Origin: Flavobacterium sharifuzzamanii
Lineage (GTDB): Bacteria > Bacteroidota > Bacteroidia > Flavobacteriales > Flavobacteriaceae
Direction of reading: 5' to 3'
Length of the DNA: 64,000 bases
NCBI RefSeq assembly: GCF_003254585.1
Contig: NZ_QJGZ01000038.1
Location: forward strand, 310,001-374,000
Part shown: positions 18,425-28,281 of the stretch, in pieces
Layout: each line of letters opens with the position of its first letter
Numbering within the stretch: position 1 is the stretch's first letter
Made by a program: the position numbers and the translations under genes
Notes under the pieces: generated by a model
Databases searched by the model: none
What the model was told of the DNA's origin: nothing
Seen by the model: the letters and a program-made list of their open reading frames with translations, nothing else

Positions 18425-20341
18425 TTATGAGAATTGTGTCAATTGAAATTTACTCTTAATAAGTTCCTCCAGATCTTTCATTGGGGATAATGCATTTTTT
18501 AATTTCTCTTTGTCAGATTTTGACATTTCTCTTAAATTAATATATTGCCCAGAGTCGTCATTTTTTAATCCTTCAACAGTTCTAAATTTAGAAAGTGTCA
18601 AGAAAGCTTCTGCACAGCTTAAATAAATTTCTGCATTTTTAGAATCTGTAATAGCTAATTGTTTGAATCTTAGATACGTATTTTGGATTCCTTTTATATT
18701 GGCATTTAGTATCAATAAACGTGCTCCATCAATCAAAGGCATCAAAGCTCTGGTTTTGATGTCAAATTTATCTTTATTTGGACCATCTTCTTCAGTTATA
18801 AATTTCTTGAAGAAACTTAAAGGAGAATTTCTTTTTAGAGCATCATTTCCTAGGAAATCAAAGAATAAAGTATTGTTGACAGCATTTTTGAAAATCACGT
18901 TTTCTATTGCTTCTTCAATTTTTGGTTCCCCAAAGACAATTTCATAATCAAAGAAAATGCTGCTCAAATCATTACTATTTTCACCTGGAGTATTCATCCA
19001 GCTATTGTATTGTTTTGTCCAGTCGCTCAACGATTTACACCAAAGCATATTACTTGCCATGTGCCCGTTTGGACAATAATCATAACCTACTTTTTCTAAT
19101 ATAGAAGTAGCGCGTTTTGCTAATCTTAAGAAATAATCTTTTACTTCTCTGTATTTTTCAGGAGTAACATCTTCAAAAATTAAAATACTATCCTGATCTG
19201 TAAGCAATAATTGCTCCTTACGTCCTTGACTTCCAATGCTTAACCACGCAAAACGCGCAGGAGGGGAGCCTAAATCTAAAATCGCCAGTTCTACTGCTCT
19301 TTTTATAATAGCTAGATTAATCTCACTTGCAATATTGCTGACATGCGAGATCGGAATATTTTTTTGAATCGAATTCTGAATCAAATCAGATAGACGATCA
19401 CGTATTTGTTTTAAATCTTTTGGAAGCTGAGAACGCTTAATTTCTTTAATTAATACACCTGGGTTACTAGCTTGAGCAACAATAAGATCGTGTTCAGAAA
19501 TAATTCCTTTAACAACAGATTTACTAGTGCCATCTTTAGTAACGCATAAGTGCGTTACATTATGCTTAAGCATTAACAATTGCGCTTCTGCCAAAGATAC
19601 ATTTTCTAAAACTGTAACAACTGGAGAAGACATAATCTTGTCTATGGTTTCAGTAATAGGGTAACGTCCTGTTGCAATTTTTGAAGATAAATCGGCATTG
19701 GTAACAATACCAATTGGATGATTTTTCTCGCCACAAATTATGATATTATCTACCATAGAATCAGTCATTAAAATCGCAACGTCTTTAATTATAGAATTAG
19801 CCTGGGTAGTTAGAGGCGAATTATTATAGTTAAGTGACTGAATATATTGCATTTCTGTCTGCTGATCAATGTAGTCACTGTCAGAAACTAGCTTGCCATT
19901 AGAACTTACGCTATCTTTTGTGTGGCGTGAATTTACAGCAAAACTTTCCAATAAAAAGTTCAATACATCAGAATTATTAGCAACAAAAGGTCTGAATACA
20001 GCGATAGGAATAGCATAAATAATACTTTCTTCACGTGCTTTAGCCGTCATCATATAGTTGTTTTTTGCAAAAAACGGGCGTAAACCAAAAATATCGCCTT
20101 CATGACATTTGTTTATAATGGTTTCTTCTGCGTCTGCAATAGTCGTAAGATTAATGACACCAGAAGCTACAACATAAAAACTTTCATGAAGCGGATCGTT
20201 ATTTTGAAATAGTACCGCATGCTTTTCTAAATTGATGACACGAATATTCGTGGCAATATCCGATAATTCCTGGAAGGTTAAATTATCAAACGGTTTGTAT
20301 TCTTTTAAAAAATCTGCAATATGCTCAGCAACTGTATTCAT
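18425..20341 (-). CDS. cNMP-binding/CBS/DUF294 nucleotidyltransferase-like protein
   Basis: A 638-residue cytoplasmic signalling protein. Order: cyclic-nucleotide-binding-like domain (about 20-125), two CBS domains (about 170-292) that usually bind adenine nucleotides, a nucleotidyltransferase-like DUF294 domain with GSQGRKE (G370, S371, R374) and D382-x-D384, then the helical DUF294 C-terminal domain (about 490-630). GlnD-like transferases use the same GS...DxD motif, so nucleotidyl transfer is possible but the target is unknown. In other bacteria this gene plus an exonuclease sits beside acs or actP; here acs is 1.2 kb away. Confidence 0.9.
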   Translation of the reverse strand: MNTVAEHIADFLKEYKPFDNLTFQELSDIATNIRVINLEKHAVLFQNNDPLHESFYVVASGVINLTTIADAEETIINKCHEGDIFGLRPFFAKNNYMMTAKAREESIIYAIPIAVFRPFVANNSDVLNFLLESFAVNSRHTKDSVSSNGKLVSDSDYIDQQTEMQYIQSLNYNNSPLTTQANSIIKDVAILMTDSMVDNIIICGEKNHPIGIVTNADLSSKIATGRYPITETIDKIMSSPVVTVLENVSLAEAQLLMLKHNVTHLCVTKDGTSKSVVKGIISEHDLIVAQASNPGVLIKEIKRSQLPKDLKQIRDRLSDLIQNSIQKNIPISHVSNIASEINLAIIKRAVELAILDLGSPPARFAWLSIGSQGRKEQLLLTDQDSILIFEDVTPEKYREVKDYFLRLAKRATSILEKVGYDYCPNGHMASNMLWCKSLSDWTKQYNSWMNTPGENSNDLSSIFFDYEIVFGEPKIEEAIENVIFKNAVNNTLFFDFLGNDALKRNSPLSFFKKFITEEDGPNKDKFDIKTRALMPLIDGARLLILNANIKGIQNTYLRFKQLAITDSKNAEIYLSCAEAFLTLSKFRTVEGLKNDDSGQYINLREMSKSDKEKLKNALSPMKDLEELIKSKFQLTQFS

Positions 20342-20925
<584 letters not shown>

Positions 20926-21314
20926 TTATTCATATAATTTATTCAAAATCATCTCTTTTGGTACAACATCGCCTCCGCCATTTTTTGTAAACTGAATTAC
21001 GTCATCTTTTACAAATAAAACTGCACTGGCTGTAATTCCGTCTTTATCTTTTAATTTTATTTTATTTGTGCTTTATCGCCATGCGGATAAACATGTCCGG
21101 TAACTTCCAAAATTCCAGAATTTAAATCTTTGTGTTCACTTGTAACTTCTGCAGTTCCAAAAATCTTATAATTTGACTGAGCTATCGTAATTCTAAAAAT
21201 ATATTCTTTCTTGCAGTTTTTGCATTTTTGGTTTCCCCAAGTTCCTGAGAATTTGTTTTGCTGTGAGAATGCTTGCATGGAAATTAAAAATGCCAGCAAA
21301 AGAAATTTTTTCAT
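20926..21314 (-). pseudogene. frameshifted small secreted protein
   Basis: From the ATG at 21314 the frame gives a signal peptide (MKKFLLLAFLISMQAFSQ) and a domain opening KFSGTWGNQKCKNCKKEY, then stops at 21057 just after GDKAQIK. The frame shifted by one base continues without a stop to 20926, reading KLKDKDGITASAVLFVKDD, then QFTKNGGGDVV and ending LNKLYE. The joint lies in an A-rich run (minus strand, about 21055-21065), where one missing A explains the shift. With it restored the protein would have 129 residues. This is a real pseudogene, a sequencing or assembly error, or less likely a slippage site. A -7 TATATTTG lies at 21349-21342. Confidence 0.75.
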
Positions 21315-21400
21315 TGTAGTTTGTTTTATTAAAATCTGAACCAAATATAAATCAAAAAAGCATCACAAATTTGCGATGCTTTTTCTAAATTCTTCAAAAT

Positions 21401-21817
21401 CTATAATTTTTTCAAATAAACCGATTTTCCGTTTAATGATACATCAATTTGATTGTTTTTTTCGTTAAACGTAGTTCGTAAAGCATTCCCGTTAAAAATG
21501 GTAACGTCACCATACACATGACCAGCTTCACTAGATGTATAATCAAATTTTACTTTTTTATTTCCTGGCTCAATGCCTAATTTGTAACTTGAAAATTTTG
21601 TGCCTCTTAAATCAAAATCTTGCTGAGAATCGATAATTTTTCCATCAGCGTAAAAATTTGTAACCGATTTGCTCAATGTAATGTCTGGATAATACTGGTT
21701 TACTTTTTTCAAAAGTTCATATTGCTCAACACTGGCTTCTTCTTGTTTGGATGTAATAGTTTGAGCAAATGAAATCGTTGTGAATAAAACTGCTGCTAAT
21801 AAAAGGTACTTTTTCAT
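21401..21817 (-). CDS. secreted protein of unknown function
   Basis: A 138-residue protein with a clean signal peptide (MKKYLLLAAVLFTTISFAQ). The mature part is probably all beta: SVTNFYADGKIIDSQQDFD, then FSSYKLGIEPGNKKVKFDY, then short strands to a YLKKL end. I do not recognise a family. It precedes the frameshifted secreted gene on the same strand with an 86-base gap. Confidence 0.55.
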   Translation of the reverse strand: MKKYLLLAAVLFTTISFAQTITSKQEEASVEQYELLKKVNQYYPDITLSKSVTNFYADGKIIDSQQDFDLRGTKFSSYKLGIEPGNKKVKFDYTSSEAGHVYGDVTIFNGNALRTTFNEKNNQIDVSLNGKSVYLKKL

Positions 21818-21923
21818 AATTTTAATTTAAAGATTAATAAATAGTAACACTAAATAATGTTGGCAATTACTTTAATTTATTGTTATAAACTTCTTCATGT
21901 TATATTACAAGGTATGAAATCTT

Positions 21924-21931
21924 TACCTTTG
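21924..21931 (+). promoter_or_regulatory. -7 element of the MFS transporter gene
   Basis: TACCTTTG matches TAnnTTTG and ends 29 bases before the ATG at 21961. Confidence 0.5.
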
Positions 21932-21960
21932 CAAAAAATTATAAGCCACTTTTTAAGATA

Positions 21961-23190
21961 ATGACAACAAAAAAATATATTCAGCTGATTCTTATATTGG
22001 GATCTTTAACTGCTCTTGGTCCTTTTTCAATCGATATGTATTTGCCTGGTTTCTCGGGTATTGCAAAGGATTTAAATACTTCTGTAGCTAAAGTTTCTAT
22101 GAGTTTATCCAGTTATTTTATCGGAATTTCTGCTGGACAATTACTTTATGGACCTTTATTAGATCGTTTCGGACGCAAAAAACCTTTGTTTGTTGGGCTT
22201 CTAATTTATATTCTTGCTTCTTTAGGCTGTATTTATGTTGCTGATATTGATTCTTTTATATTTCTTCGTTTTGTTCAGGCTATTGGAAGCTGTGCTGCTA
22301 CAGTTGCTTCAGTAGCAATGGTTCGTGATTTGTTTCCTGTAAAAGATATTCCGAAAGTATTTTCTCTTTTAATGCTTGTTGTTGGACTTTCTCCAATGCT
22401 GGCGCCCACTATTGGCGGTTATGTTACCGAAGATTTAGGTTGGCACGCTGTATTTTTTATACTTATGTGCATGGGAATCGTGATCTTGGCCGCTTCACAA
22501 TTTGGACTTCCAAATACATATAAGCCAGATACTTCTATTTCATTAAAACCAAAACCGATTTTATCGAATTTTCTTTTAGTCTTAAGAGAACCTCAATTTT
22601 ACACGTATGCGTTTACAGGAGCTGTTGCTTTTTCGGGATTATTCTCTTATGTAGCAGCTTCTCCACTTGTTTTTATGGATATTTATAAAGTTGATGCGAA
22701 AACTTACGGGTGGATTTTTGCCCTTATGTCGGTTAGTTTTATCGGATCTAGTCAGTTGAATTCTATGCTGTTAAAACGATTTTCAAGTGAACAGATGATT
22801 TTTGGAGCTTTAATTTCTCAATCTATAATCAGTATTATATTCTTGATTTTGGCTTTAAATGATCTTTTAGGATTGTATCAAACTATCGGAATGCTATTCT
22901 TGTTTTTGGCTTGCTTAGGAATTTCAAATCCAAATACTGCTGGATTAACGCTCGCTCCTTTTGCTAAAAATACCGGAAGCGCTTCTGCATTAATGGGCGC
23001 AATTCAGCTCGGAATTGGTGCTTTGGCTTCGTTTGCAGTTGGTGTTTTTGTAAAAAATTCTGTGACTCCAATGGTAGTTATTATGACGACTACAACTATT
23101 ACCGCATTTATAATTTTAAATATCGGAAAGCGTTTCATTAAACAAAAAGTAGAATTATCTGCAGATGACAACATTGCTTCTGTTCATTGA
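21961..23190 (+). CDS. Bcr/CflA-type MFS drug efflux transporter
   Basis: Inner-membrane proton-driven exporter. At 409 residues it shows the 12-helix major facilitator plan. Seen: the PFSIDMYLPGFSGIAKDL opening of helix 1, typical of the Bcr/CflA subfamily; LYGPLLDRFGRKKPLFVGL as the loop 2-3 motif A; and a VRDLFPVKDIPK segment after helix 4. Relatives export drugs such as bicyclomycin, chloramphenicol or sulfonamides; the substrate here is unknown. A -7 TACCTTTG lies at 21924-21931. Confidence 0.9.
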   Translation: MTTKKYIQLILILGSLTALGPFSIDMYLPGFSGIAKDLNTSVAKVSMSLSSYFIGISAGQLLYGPLLDRFGRKKPLFVGLLIYILASLGCIYVADIDSFIFLRFVQAIGSCAATVASVAMVRDLFPVKDIPKVFSLLMLVVGLSPMLAPTIGGYVTEDLGWHAVFFILMCMGIVILAASQFGLPNTYKPDTSISLKPKPILSNFLLVLREPQFYTYAFTGAVAFSGLFSYVAASPLVFMDIYKVDAKTYGWIFALMSVSFIGSSQLNSMLLKRFSSEQMIFGALISQSIISIIFLILALNDLLGLYQTIGMLFLFLACLGISNPNTAGLTLAPFAKNTGSASALMGAIQLGIGALASFAVGVFVKNSVTPMVVIMTTTTITAFIILNIGKRFIKQKVELSADDNIASVH

Positions 23191-23349
23191 TATAGGTTGT
23201 AAGTAATTAAAAATCAAAACATAATAATTGATTTTGCGGTTTTATTTCAGTAATTTTATAGGACATAAAATGGAATGGAATCCAGAAACCATTTTAAAAA
23301 CGGGGCGAAACCGAAAAGCCACATGAGTAGGAATAAATTTCTAAAGATT

Positions 23350-23622
23350 ATGCCTAAATATGTTATTGAAAGAGAAATCCCAAATGCCGGTAAACTTACA
23401 TCTGATCAATTAAAAAGTATTTCACAGGCTTCCTGCGGCGTACTTAATCAACTAGGAACTCAAATTCAATGGGTAAACAGCTATATTACAAACGATAAAT
23501 TGTATTGCATTTATATAGCGCCAAATGAAGAAATGGTTTATGAACACGCAAAATTAGGTGGTTTTCCTGCCAATTCTGTAAATCAGGTCACAGGAATAAT
23601 CGATCCAACTACAGCTGAATAA
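23350..23622 (+). CDS. DUF4242 family protein
   Basis: A 90-residue small protein starting MPKYVIEREIPNAGKL. The two-strand, helix, two-strand layout with SDQLKSISQASCGVLNQLG and WVNSYITNDKLYCIYIAPNE fits DUF4242, a ferredoxin-like family related to nickel-responsive SCO4226. The frame remains open upstream for 25 codons, but the family begins at MPKY, so I choose the ATG at 23350. It is between the MFS gene and a terminator and may be independently transcribed. Confidence 0.78.
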   Translation: MPKYVIEREIPNAGKLTSDQLKSISQASCGVLNQLGTQIQWVNSYITNDKLYCIYIAPNEEMVYEHAKLGGFPANSVNQVTGIIDPTTAE

Positions 23623-23661
23623 ATGGTTAATTTTCAAATTTTTAAAATTCCAAATTCCAAT

Positions 23662-23696
23662 AAAAAAGCCTAAATCTATAGATTTTAGGCTTTTTT
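23662..23696. terminator. bidirectional terminator
   Basis: AAAAAAGCCTAAA pairs with TTTTAGGCTTTTTT around TCTATAGA with one bulged base. It lies between the DUF4242 gene and the convergent NDH-2 gene. Confidence 0.8.
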
Positions 23697-23784
23697 GGTA
23701 TTTTGAGCTTTCCAATTTTGAAATTTGGACTCGAGCGATAGCGAACAGGCGAAGCAATTTAAAAAAAATGGAATTTTACAAAAC

Positions 23785-25050
23785 CTAATTTTGTGTCTTT
23801 TTATCAGGTCTGATAATCATTCTAAGAGATTGATCTTTTGCGAAATACGCTACCATCCAGTTCCAGAAAGTATTTAATCTGTTTCTATAAGTTATCAGCG
23901 AAATTAAGTGAATAAATAGCCAGATAATCCAAGCAAAGAAACCTTTGAAATGCCATTTTGGACTTGGTAAATCTACAACAGCTTTTGCTTTTCCGATAAT
24001 TGCCATTGAACCTTTATCTTTGTAAGCAAAAGCTTTAAGAGGTTTATTGGCAACCATAGCTTTAAAATTCCTAGCCAGATTCAAACCTTGCTGAATTGCT
24101 ACCTGCGCCACTTGAGGATGTCCATCAGGGAAATTTTTATCTCCGGCAGAAATCGCTGTGTCGCCAATTGCATAAATATTGTCTACACCATTTACTTTGT
24201 TGAATTCATCGGTTGCCATTCGACGTCCGCGGCCATAACTTTCCTTTGGCATTCCTTCAAAAATCTTGGCAGAAACACCTGCAGCCCAGATTAAGTTTTT
24301 GGTTTTTATAGTTTCTCCGTTTTCAAAATGTACCGTATCGTCAACATAATCAACAACACGAGTATGAAGTTTTACAACAACACCAAGTTTTGTAAGCGCA
24401 TCGAGCGTATCTTTTTGCGATTCTTTGCTCATTGGTGCCAATAGAGCATCTCCTCCATCGACTAAATAAACATTACTCGCAGATGTTTCTAATTCTGGAT
24501 ATTCCTTTAATAAAATGTTTTTTCTCATTTCAGCAAACATTCCCGAAACTTCAACTCCAGTTGGTCCACCTCCGGCGACAACTATCGTTAATAATTTACG
24601 ACGCTTGCGAATATCTTTGCAAATAGCCGCTTTTTCAAGATTTTTAAGCAATGTATTACGCATTACGATGGCATCATTTAAAGTTTTCATCGGAATAGCG
24701 TTTTTCATCACGTTTTCCATGCCAAAATAACTCGTTTCTGCACCAGTAGCAAAAACAAGGTAATCGTATTCTAATTCTCCGTTGCTTAACGTGATTTTCT
24801 TTTCTGCTGGAGAAACTGATAATAGTTCGCCTAAACGAAAACTAAGATTTTTTTTACCAGCAAAGAATTTTCTAAAAGGGTAACTAATGCTCGATGGTTC
24901 TAAAAATGCCGTCGCAACTTGATATATAAGTGGTGGAAAAAAGTTATAATTATTCTTGTCGACAAGTGTTACTTGTATTTGAGGCTGATTTACAAGTTCT
25001 TTTGCAAGATTAATTCCTGCAAACCCACCTCCAATAATGACTATTTTCAT
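23785..25050 (-). CDS. type II NADH:quinone dehydrogenase (NDH-2)
   Basis: Non-proton-pumping respiratory flavoenzyme passing electrons from NADH to menaquinone at the inner membrane. Seen: the FAD-binding IIGGGFAGINLAKEL (glycines 7-9 and 12), the NADH-binding IVVAGGGPTGVEVSG, and NIYAIGDTA contacting FAD. The C-terminal aromatic helix FFAWIIWLFIHLISLI with YRNRLNTFWNW anchors it to the membrane. Length (421) is normal. A 14-base perfect palindrome (25112-25125) lies 62 bases upstream. Confidence 0.9.
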   Translation of the reverse strand: MKIVIIGGGFAGINLAKELVNQPQIQVTLVDKNNYNFFPPLIYQVATAFLEPSSISYPFRKFFAGKKNLSFRLGELLSVSPAEKKITLSNGELEYDYLVFATGAETSYFGMENVMKNAIPMKTLNDAIVMRNTLLKNLEKAAICKDIRKRRKLLTIVVAGGGPTGVEVSGMFAEMRKNILLKEYPELETSASNVYLVDGGDALLAPMSKESQKDTLDALTKLGVVVKLHTRVVDYVDDTVHFENGETIKTKNLIWAAGVSAKIFEGMPKESYGRGRRMATDEFNKVNGVDNIYAIGDTAISAGDKNFPDGHPQVAQVAIQQGLNLARNFKAMVANKPLKAFAYKDKGSMAIIGKAKAVVDLPSPKWHFKGFFAWIIWLFIHLISLITYRNRLNTFWNWMVAYFAKDQSLRMIIRPDKKTQN

Positions 25051-25111
25051 ATATGTTGTATTAAGTAGGATTATAAAATAATTCCTTATAAATATACAAC
25101 TTTAATATGCA

Positions 25112-25125
25112 ATGACAATTGTCAT
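25112..25125. promoter_or_regulatory. palindrome upstream of NDH-2
   Basis: ATGACAATTGTCAT, a perfect 14-base palindrome, lies between the NDH-2 start and the stop of the upstream RNA helicase. Dimeric repressors bind such sites, but no partner is known. Confidence 0.35.
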
Positions 25126-25130
25126 ATTTA

Positions 25131-26465
25131 TTACTTTTTGAATTTTTTAACTGTTTTTTCAACTATATCGATTTTGTTCTGTAAGACATAACTTGCCATT
25201 AATTTCTCGATTAGTTCGTCTTTCGTTAAATGGTGAAAAACCGTTTTTACTTTCGTTTTTAAATCTGCAGAAAGTTCGTGATTTGGCTTTGTTTTGAAGA
25301 TCTGTTTTGCCCATAAAAGCATATTATTTTCTTCAAGACTTGCAGCAGAAGGCTTTTTAAATTCAGAGAACTTAATTCCTAACTCTCTTTCAAAATCAGC
25401 AATTTCAAAGACTTCTTCTTGCTGTAATACTGTCAAAGAAAGCCCTTTTGCCCCTGCCCTTGCGGTTCTTCCACTTCTGTGAACGTAATTTTCGTAAGTG
25501 TCAGGTAAATGATAATTAATCACATACGAGATTTCTTTCACATCGATACCTCTCGCAGCCAAATCAGTTGCAACCAAAATATTAATGTGTCCTTCACGAA
25601 ACTGCTCCATAATTCTATCACGAATGCCTTGTGTCAAACTTCCATGAAGTGCTCCCGAAGAAAATTTGTTAATTGCCAGATTTTTAGCTAATTTATTTAC
25701 AGCAGCTTTGGTTTTACAGAAAATAATACCTCTTTCGCCATCTCTAGAATTCAAGAAATGCATTAAAACTTCTAGTTTTTCAATAGGATCAACCACAATG
25801 TATTCGTGGTCAATTCCTTCGTTTCCAACAGTTTCCATGTTGGCGCTTATTTGAACTACATTTTTATTCAAATAATTCTGAATCAATTGTTTAATTGTTC
25901 CGGGAAGTGTTGCAGAGAATAATAAAGTGCGGTGTTTTTTAGGTAATTCAGCGATAATTTCGTCTAAACTTTCTTTAAGAATCGCCACCATTTCGTCAGC
26001 TTCATCTAAAACTAAATATTCAGCTTTTTTAATGTCAATAGCTTTTCGCTGAATCAAATCAATTAAACGACCTGGAGTTGCCACCACAATTTGAGCACCT
26101 TCTTTTAATCTTTCTATTTGAGGTTTTATTGGAGTTCCACCACAAATTGACGCAATTGAGATATTCGGAATATGTTTTGAAAAACTTTCTAAATTTCTGA
26201 AAATTTGCTGTCCTAACTCTCTCGTCGGAACTAAAATTACGGCTTGAACTGTTGTCGATTCTGCATTTACCAATTGCAATAAAGGCAACCCAAAAGCAGC
26301 CGTTTTTCCAGTTCCTGTCTTGGCTAAACCAACAATATCATGGGTTTCGTCCAAAAATAACGGAATTGTTTTTTGTTGAATTTCTGTTGGTTCAACAATA
26401 TTTAATTCGCTTAAAGCTTTTAAAATTGGAGCTGAAATTCCTAATGTTGAGAATGGTTTAGACAT
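25131..26465 (-). CDS. DEAD-box RNA helicase
   Basis: ATP-dependent RNA unwinding, likely in ribosome assembly or mRNA decay. Seen in order: the Q motif region (TEIQQKTIP), AKTGTGKTAAF, PTRELGQQ, VLDEADEMV, FSATLPG, IIFCKTK, ATDLAARGID and HRSGRTARAG. After the two RecA domains comes a lysine-rich tail of about 70 residues. I start at the ATG at 26465, giving MSKPFSTLGI (444 residues). The frame runs 11 codons further to 26498, but those codons fall in the GTTTCA repeat. Confidence 0.93.
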   Translation of the reverse strand: MSKPFSTLGISAPILKALSELNIVEPTEIQQKTIPLFLDETHDIVGLAKTGTGKTAAFGLPLLQLVNAESTTVQAVILVPTRELGQQIFRNLESFSKHIPNISIASICGGTPIKPQIERLKEGAQIVVATPGRLIDLIQRKAIDIKKAEYLVLDEADEMVAILKESLDEIIAELPKKHRTLLFSATLPGTIKQLIQNYLNKNVVQISANMETVGNEGIDHEYIVVDPIEKLEVLMHFLNSRDGERGIIFCKTKAAVNKLAKNLAINKFSSGALHGSLTQGIRDRIMEQFREGHINILVATDLAARGIDVKEISYVINYHLPDTYENYVHRSGRTARAGAKGLSLTVLQQEEVFEIADFERELGIKFSEFKKPSAASLEENNMLLWAKQIFKTKPNHELSADLKTKVKTVFHHLTKDELIEKLMASYVLQNKIDIVEKTVKKFKK

Positions 26466-26481
26466 GTTCTTTAATTTGTTT

Positions 26482-26622
26482 AAAGTTTCAGGTTTCAAGT
26501 TACACCAAAAACTTAATAAGTTGAAAGGAGAAATTACATTTACTTTGAAATGCTATTTCTCCTTTTATATTATAAATAATGTTTTAGGTTCCAACAACTT
26601 GAAACATGAAACCTGAAACTTT
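26482..26622. repeat. GTTTCA-type palindromic repeat, copy 2, enclosing a hairpin
   Basis: The left arm (26482-26501) and right arm (26596-26622) are inverted, with the right arm carrying an extra GAAACAT unit. Enclosed is a second inverted repeat, AAAGGAGAAAT (26524-26534) with ATTTCTCCTTT (26555-26565), which may terminate the upstream helicase gene. The same seven-base units are in copies at 12671 and 37391. Confidence 0.75.
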
Positions 26623-26636
26623 TCAACTAAATTTTA

Positions 26637-28172
26637 TCAATCTGGTTCGTTCATGATTTTTTCACGATACTTTTTACCAATTAATAAAGTTAATCTCTGT
26701 TTGTAATCATCAACCAGCCATTCGCGGTAATTTTTACTGCATTGGCTCAAACATTTAGAATAACGTTTAATACGATCCTCGATATCATCTTCTAGTTCTC
26801 TAGCCAGCATTTTTGCTTCCTGAAGCGTTTCTGTATTATCTACGCACATTCCAGCATGCTGATCTAAAGATTTGTCTAAAACTACTTTAGAACGAAGATT
26901 TTGTTTAATGATTAATTTGTGCTCTTCATCGACATCAAAACTAACATCGGCAGTTTTACTGAATTTTGCACGCAATTCTGGTGGCATGCTATATTTAAAG
27001 AACATTTCGATTTCTTGGTCATCACGAAGATTCTCTAAATAAAATTCTGGAGATTTAAAAATATGCTGCCAGTTTACAGGATCACTCCATAAACCAAAAC
27101 GAGCGGCATTGTTTCCTAAATCGATAACCGTAAATTCGTCTTTTCCTGGCAATTTACGAGAGCCACGACCAATCATCTGGAAATATAAAGTCAATGATTT
27201 TGTTGCTCTGTTCAAAATAATGGTCTCTACTGTTGGTTCGTCAAAACCAGTTGTTAAGATTCCAACAGAAGTCAAAATTGCATCTGGAGTCTTTTTAAAC
27301 CATTGTAAGATGTCTTTACGTTCTTCAGAACTACTCGTGTTGTCTAAGTGTCTGATATCGTATCCTGCTTCTCTAAAAGTTTCATATACATATAATGAAG
27401 TATGAATACCGTTATTGAAAATCAAGGTTTTCTTTCCTAAAGAACGTTCTGTATATGCATGAAGCAACTTTTCCTGCATTAAAGTATTGGTATATAAATC
27501 ATCTGAAGATTTTACGGTATAATCTCCATTGATACCCACTTTTAATGAAGTCAAACCTACATCATAGCTATAAGTTGTTGCTTTCGCCAAGAAACCTTTT
27601 TCAATCAATGAACCAATTGTATCCCCAACAATAAGTTCGTGGTAACTTTGGTGCATTGGCAATTTTATATTCGAACTCAAAGGTGTTGCTGTTACTCCAA
27701 GGATAAAAGCATTTTTGAATGAGTTTAATAATTTTCTAAATGAGTTATAATGTGCCTCATCAATAATAACTAAACCGATATTGTCTAGATGAAGTTTTTC
27801 ATCATTTATACGGTTTTTTAAAGTTTCAACCATCGCCACAAAACATGAAAAATCATTTTGGTCTGGCAATTCTTTTACTTTACTATTGATTATTTTGTTT
27901 GTAACGCCAAAACCCGTCAACATTTTTGAAGTTTGTTTACAAAGTTCGATACGGTGCGTCAAAACAACCACTTTTTTATCATTATTAGACAAATAGCGGC
28001 GAACGATTTCAGAAAATATTACTGTTTTTCCTCCTCCTGTTGGAAGCTGATACAGTAAGTGGTGTTTTGGAGGAGCATTATCTAAACGGTCAAAAATAGC
28101 GTCAATATCGCCTTTTTGGTATGCATACAGTTCTTTTTTATCTTCTCTTTGTATTTCTAAAGTTTGAGACAT
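26637..28172 (-). CDS. DEAD/DEAH superfamily II helicase (ResIII/RAD25-like)
   Basis: ATP-dependent nucleic-acid translocase of 511 residues. Seen: LPTGGGKTVIFSEI (Walker A), VVLTHRIELCKQ, IIDEAHYNS (DEAH box), LGVTATPLSS, a helicase C domain with SVGILTTGFDEP, and RATKSLTLYFQMIGRGSRK. The C-terminal 120 residues are charged and helical without a known domain. It resembles the solitary XPB/RAD25-like helicases often annotated as DEAD/DEAH box helicases. No methylase or nuclease genes are beside it, so a restriction role is unlikely. A -7 TATTTTTG lies at 28200-28193. Confidence 0.85.
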   Translation of the reverse strand: MSQTLEIQREDKKELYAYQKGDIDAIFDRLDNAPPKHHLLYQLPTGGGKTVIFSEIVRRYLSNNDKKVVVLTHRIELCKQTSKMLTGFGVTNKIINSKVKELPDQNDFSCFVAMVETLKNRINDEKLHLDNIGLVIIDEAHYNSFRKLLNSFKNAFILGVTATPLSSNIKLPMHQSYHELIVGDTIGSLIEKGFLAKATTYSYDVGLTSLKVGINGDYTVKSSDDLYTNTLMQEKLLHAYTERSLGKKTLIFNNGIHTSLYVYETFREAGYDIRHLDNTSSSEERKDILQWFKKTPDAILTSVGILTTGFDEPTVETIILNRATKSLTLYFQMIGRGSRKLPGKDEFTVIDLGNNAARFGLWSDPVNWQHIFKSPEFYLENLRDDQEIEMFFKYSMPPELRAKFSKTADVSFDVDEEHKLIIKQNLRSKVVLDKSLDQHAGMCVDNTETLQEAKMLARELEDDIEDRIKRYSKCLSQCSKNYREWLVDDYKQRLTLLIGKKYREKIMNEPD

Positions 28173-28192
28173 TGTTTATTTTTGGATTTTTG

Positions 28193-28200
28193 CAAAAATA
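28193..28200 (-). promoter_or_regulatory. -7 element of the superfamily II helicase gene
   Basis: On the minus strand TATTTTTG matches TAnnTTTG and ends 20 bases before the start codon at 28172. Confidence 0.45.
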
Positions 28201-28281
28201 CATCGAAAAAACAGTTATTCATCCTCTTTTAACCTAAAATAAATATTTTTTTTGAATAAATATTTTTTATGAGAAAGGGCT

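Noticed and set aside
26466..26498. N-terminal extension of the DEAD-box helicase
   Set aside because: The extra codons lie in the repeat and are not part of the helicase fold.
26637..28172. Helicase as part of a restriction or defence system
   Set aside because: No methylase, nuclease or specificity genes nearby; neighbours are RNA helicase and DUF6155.
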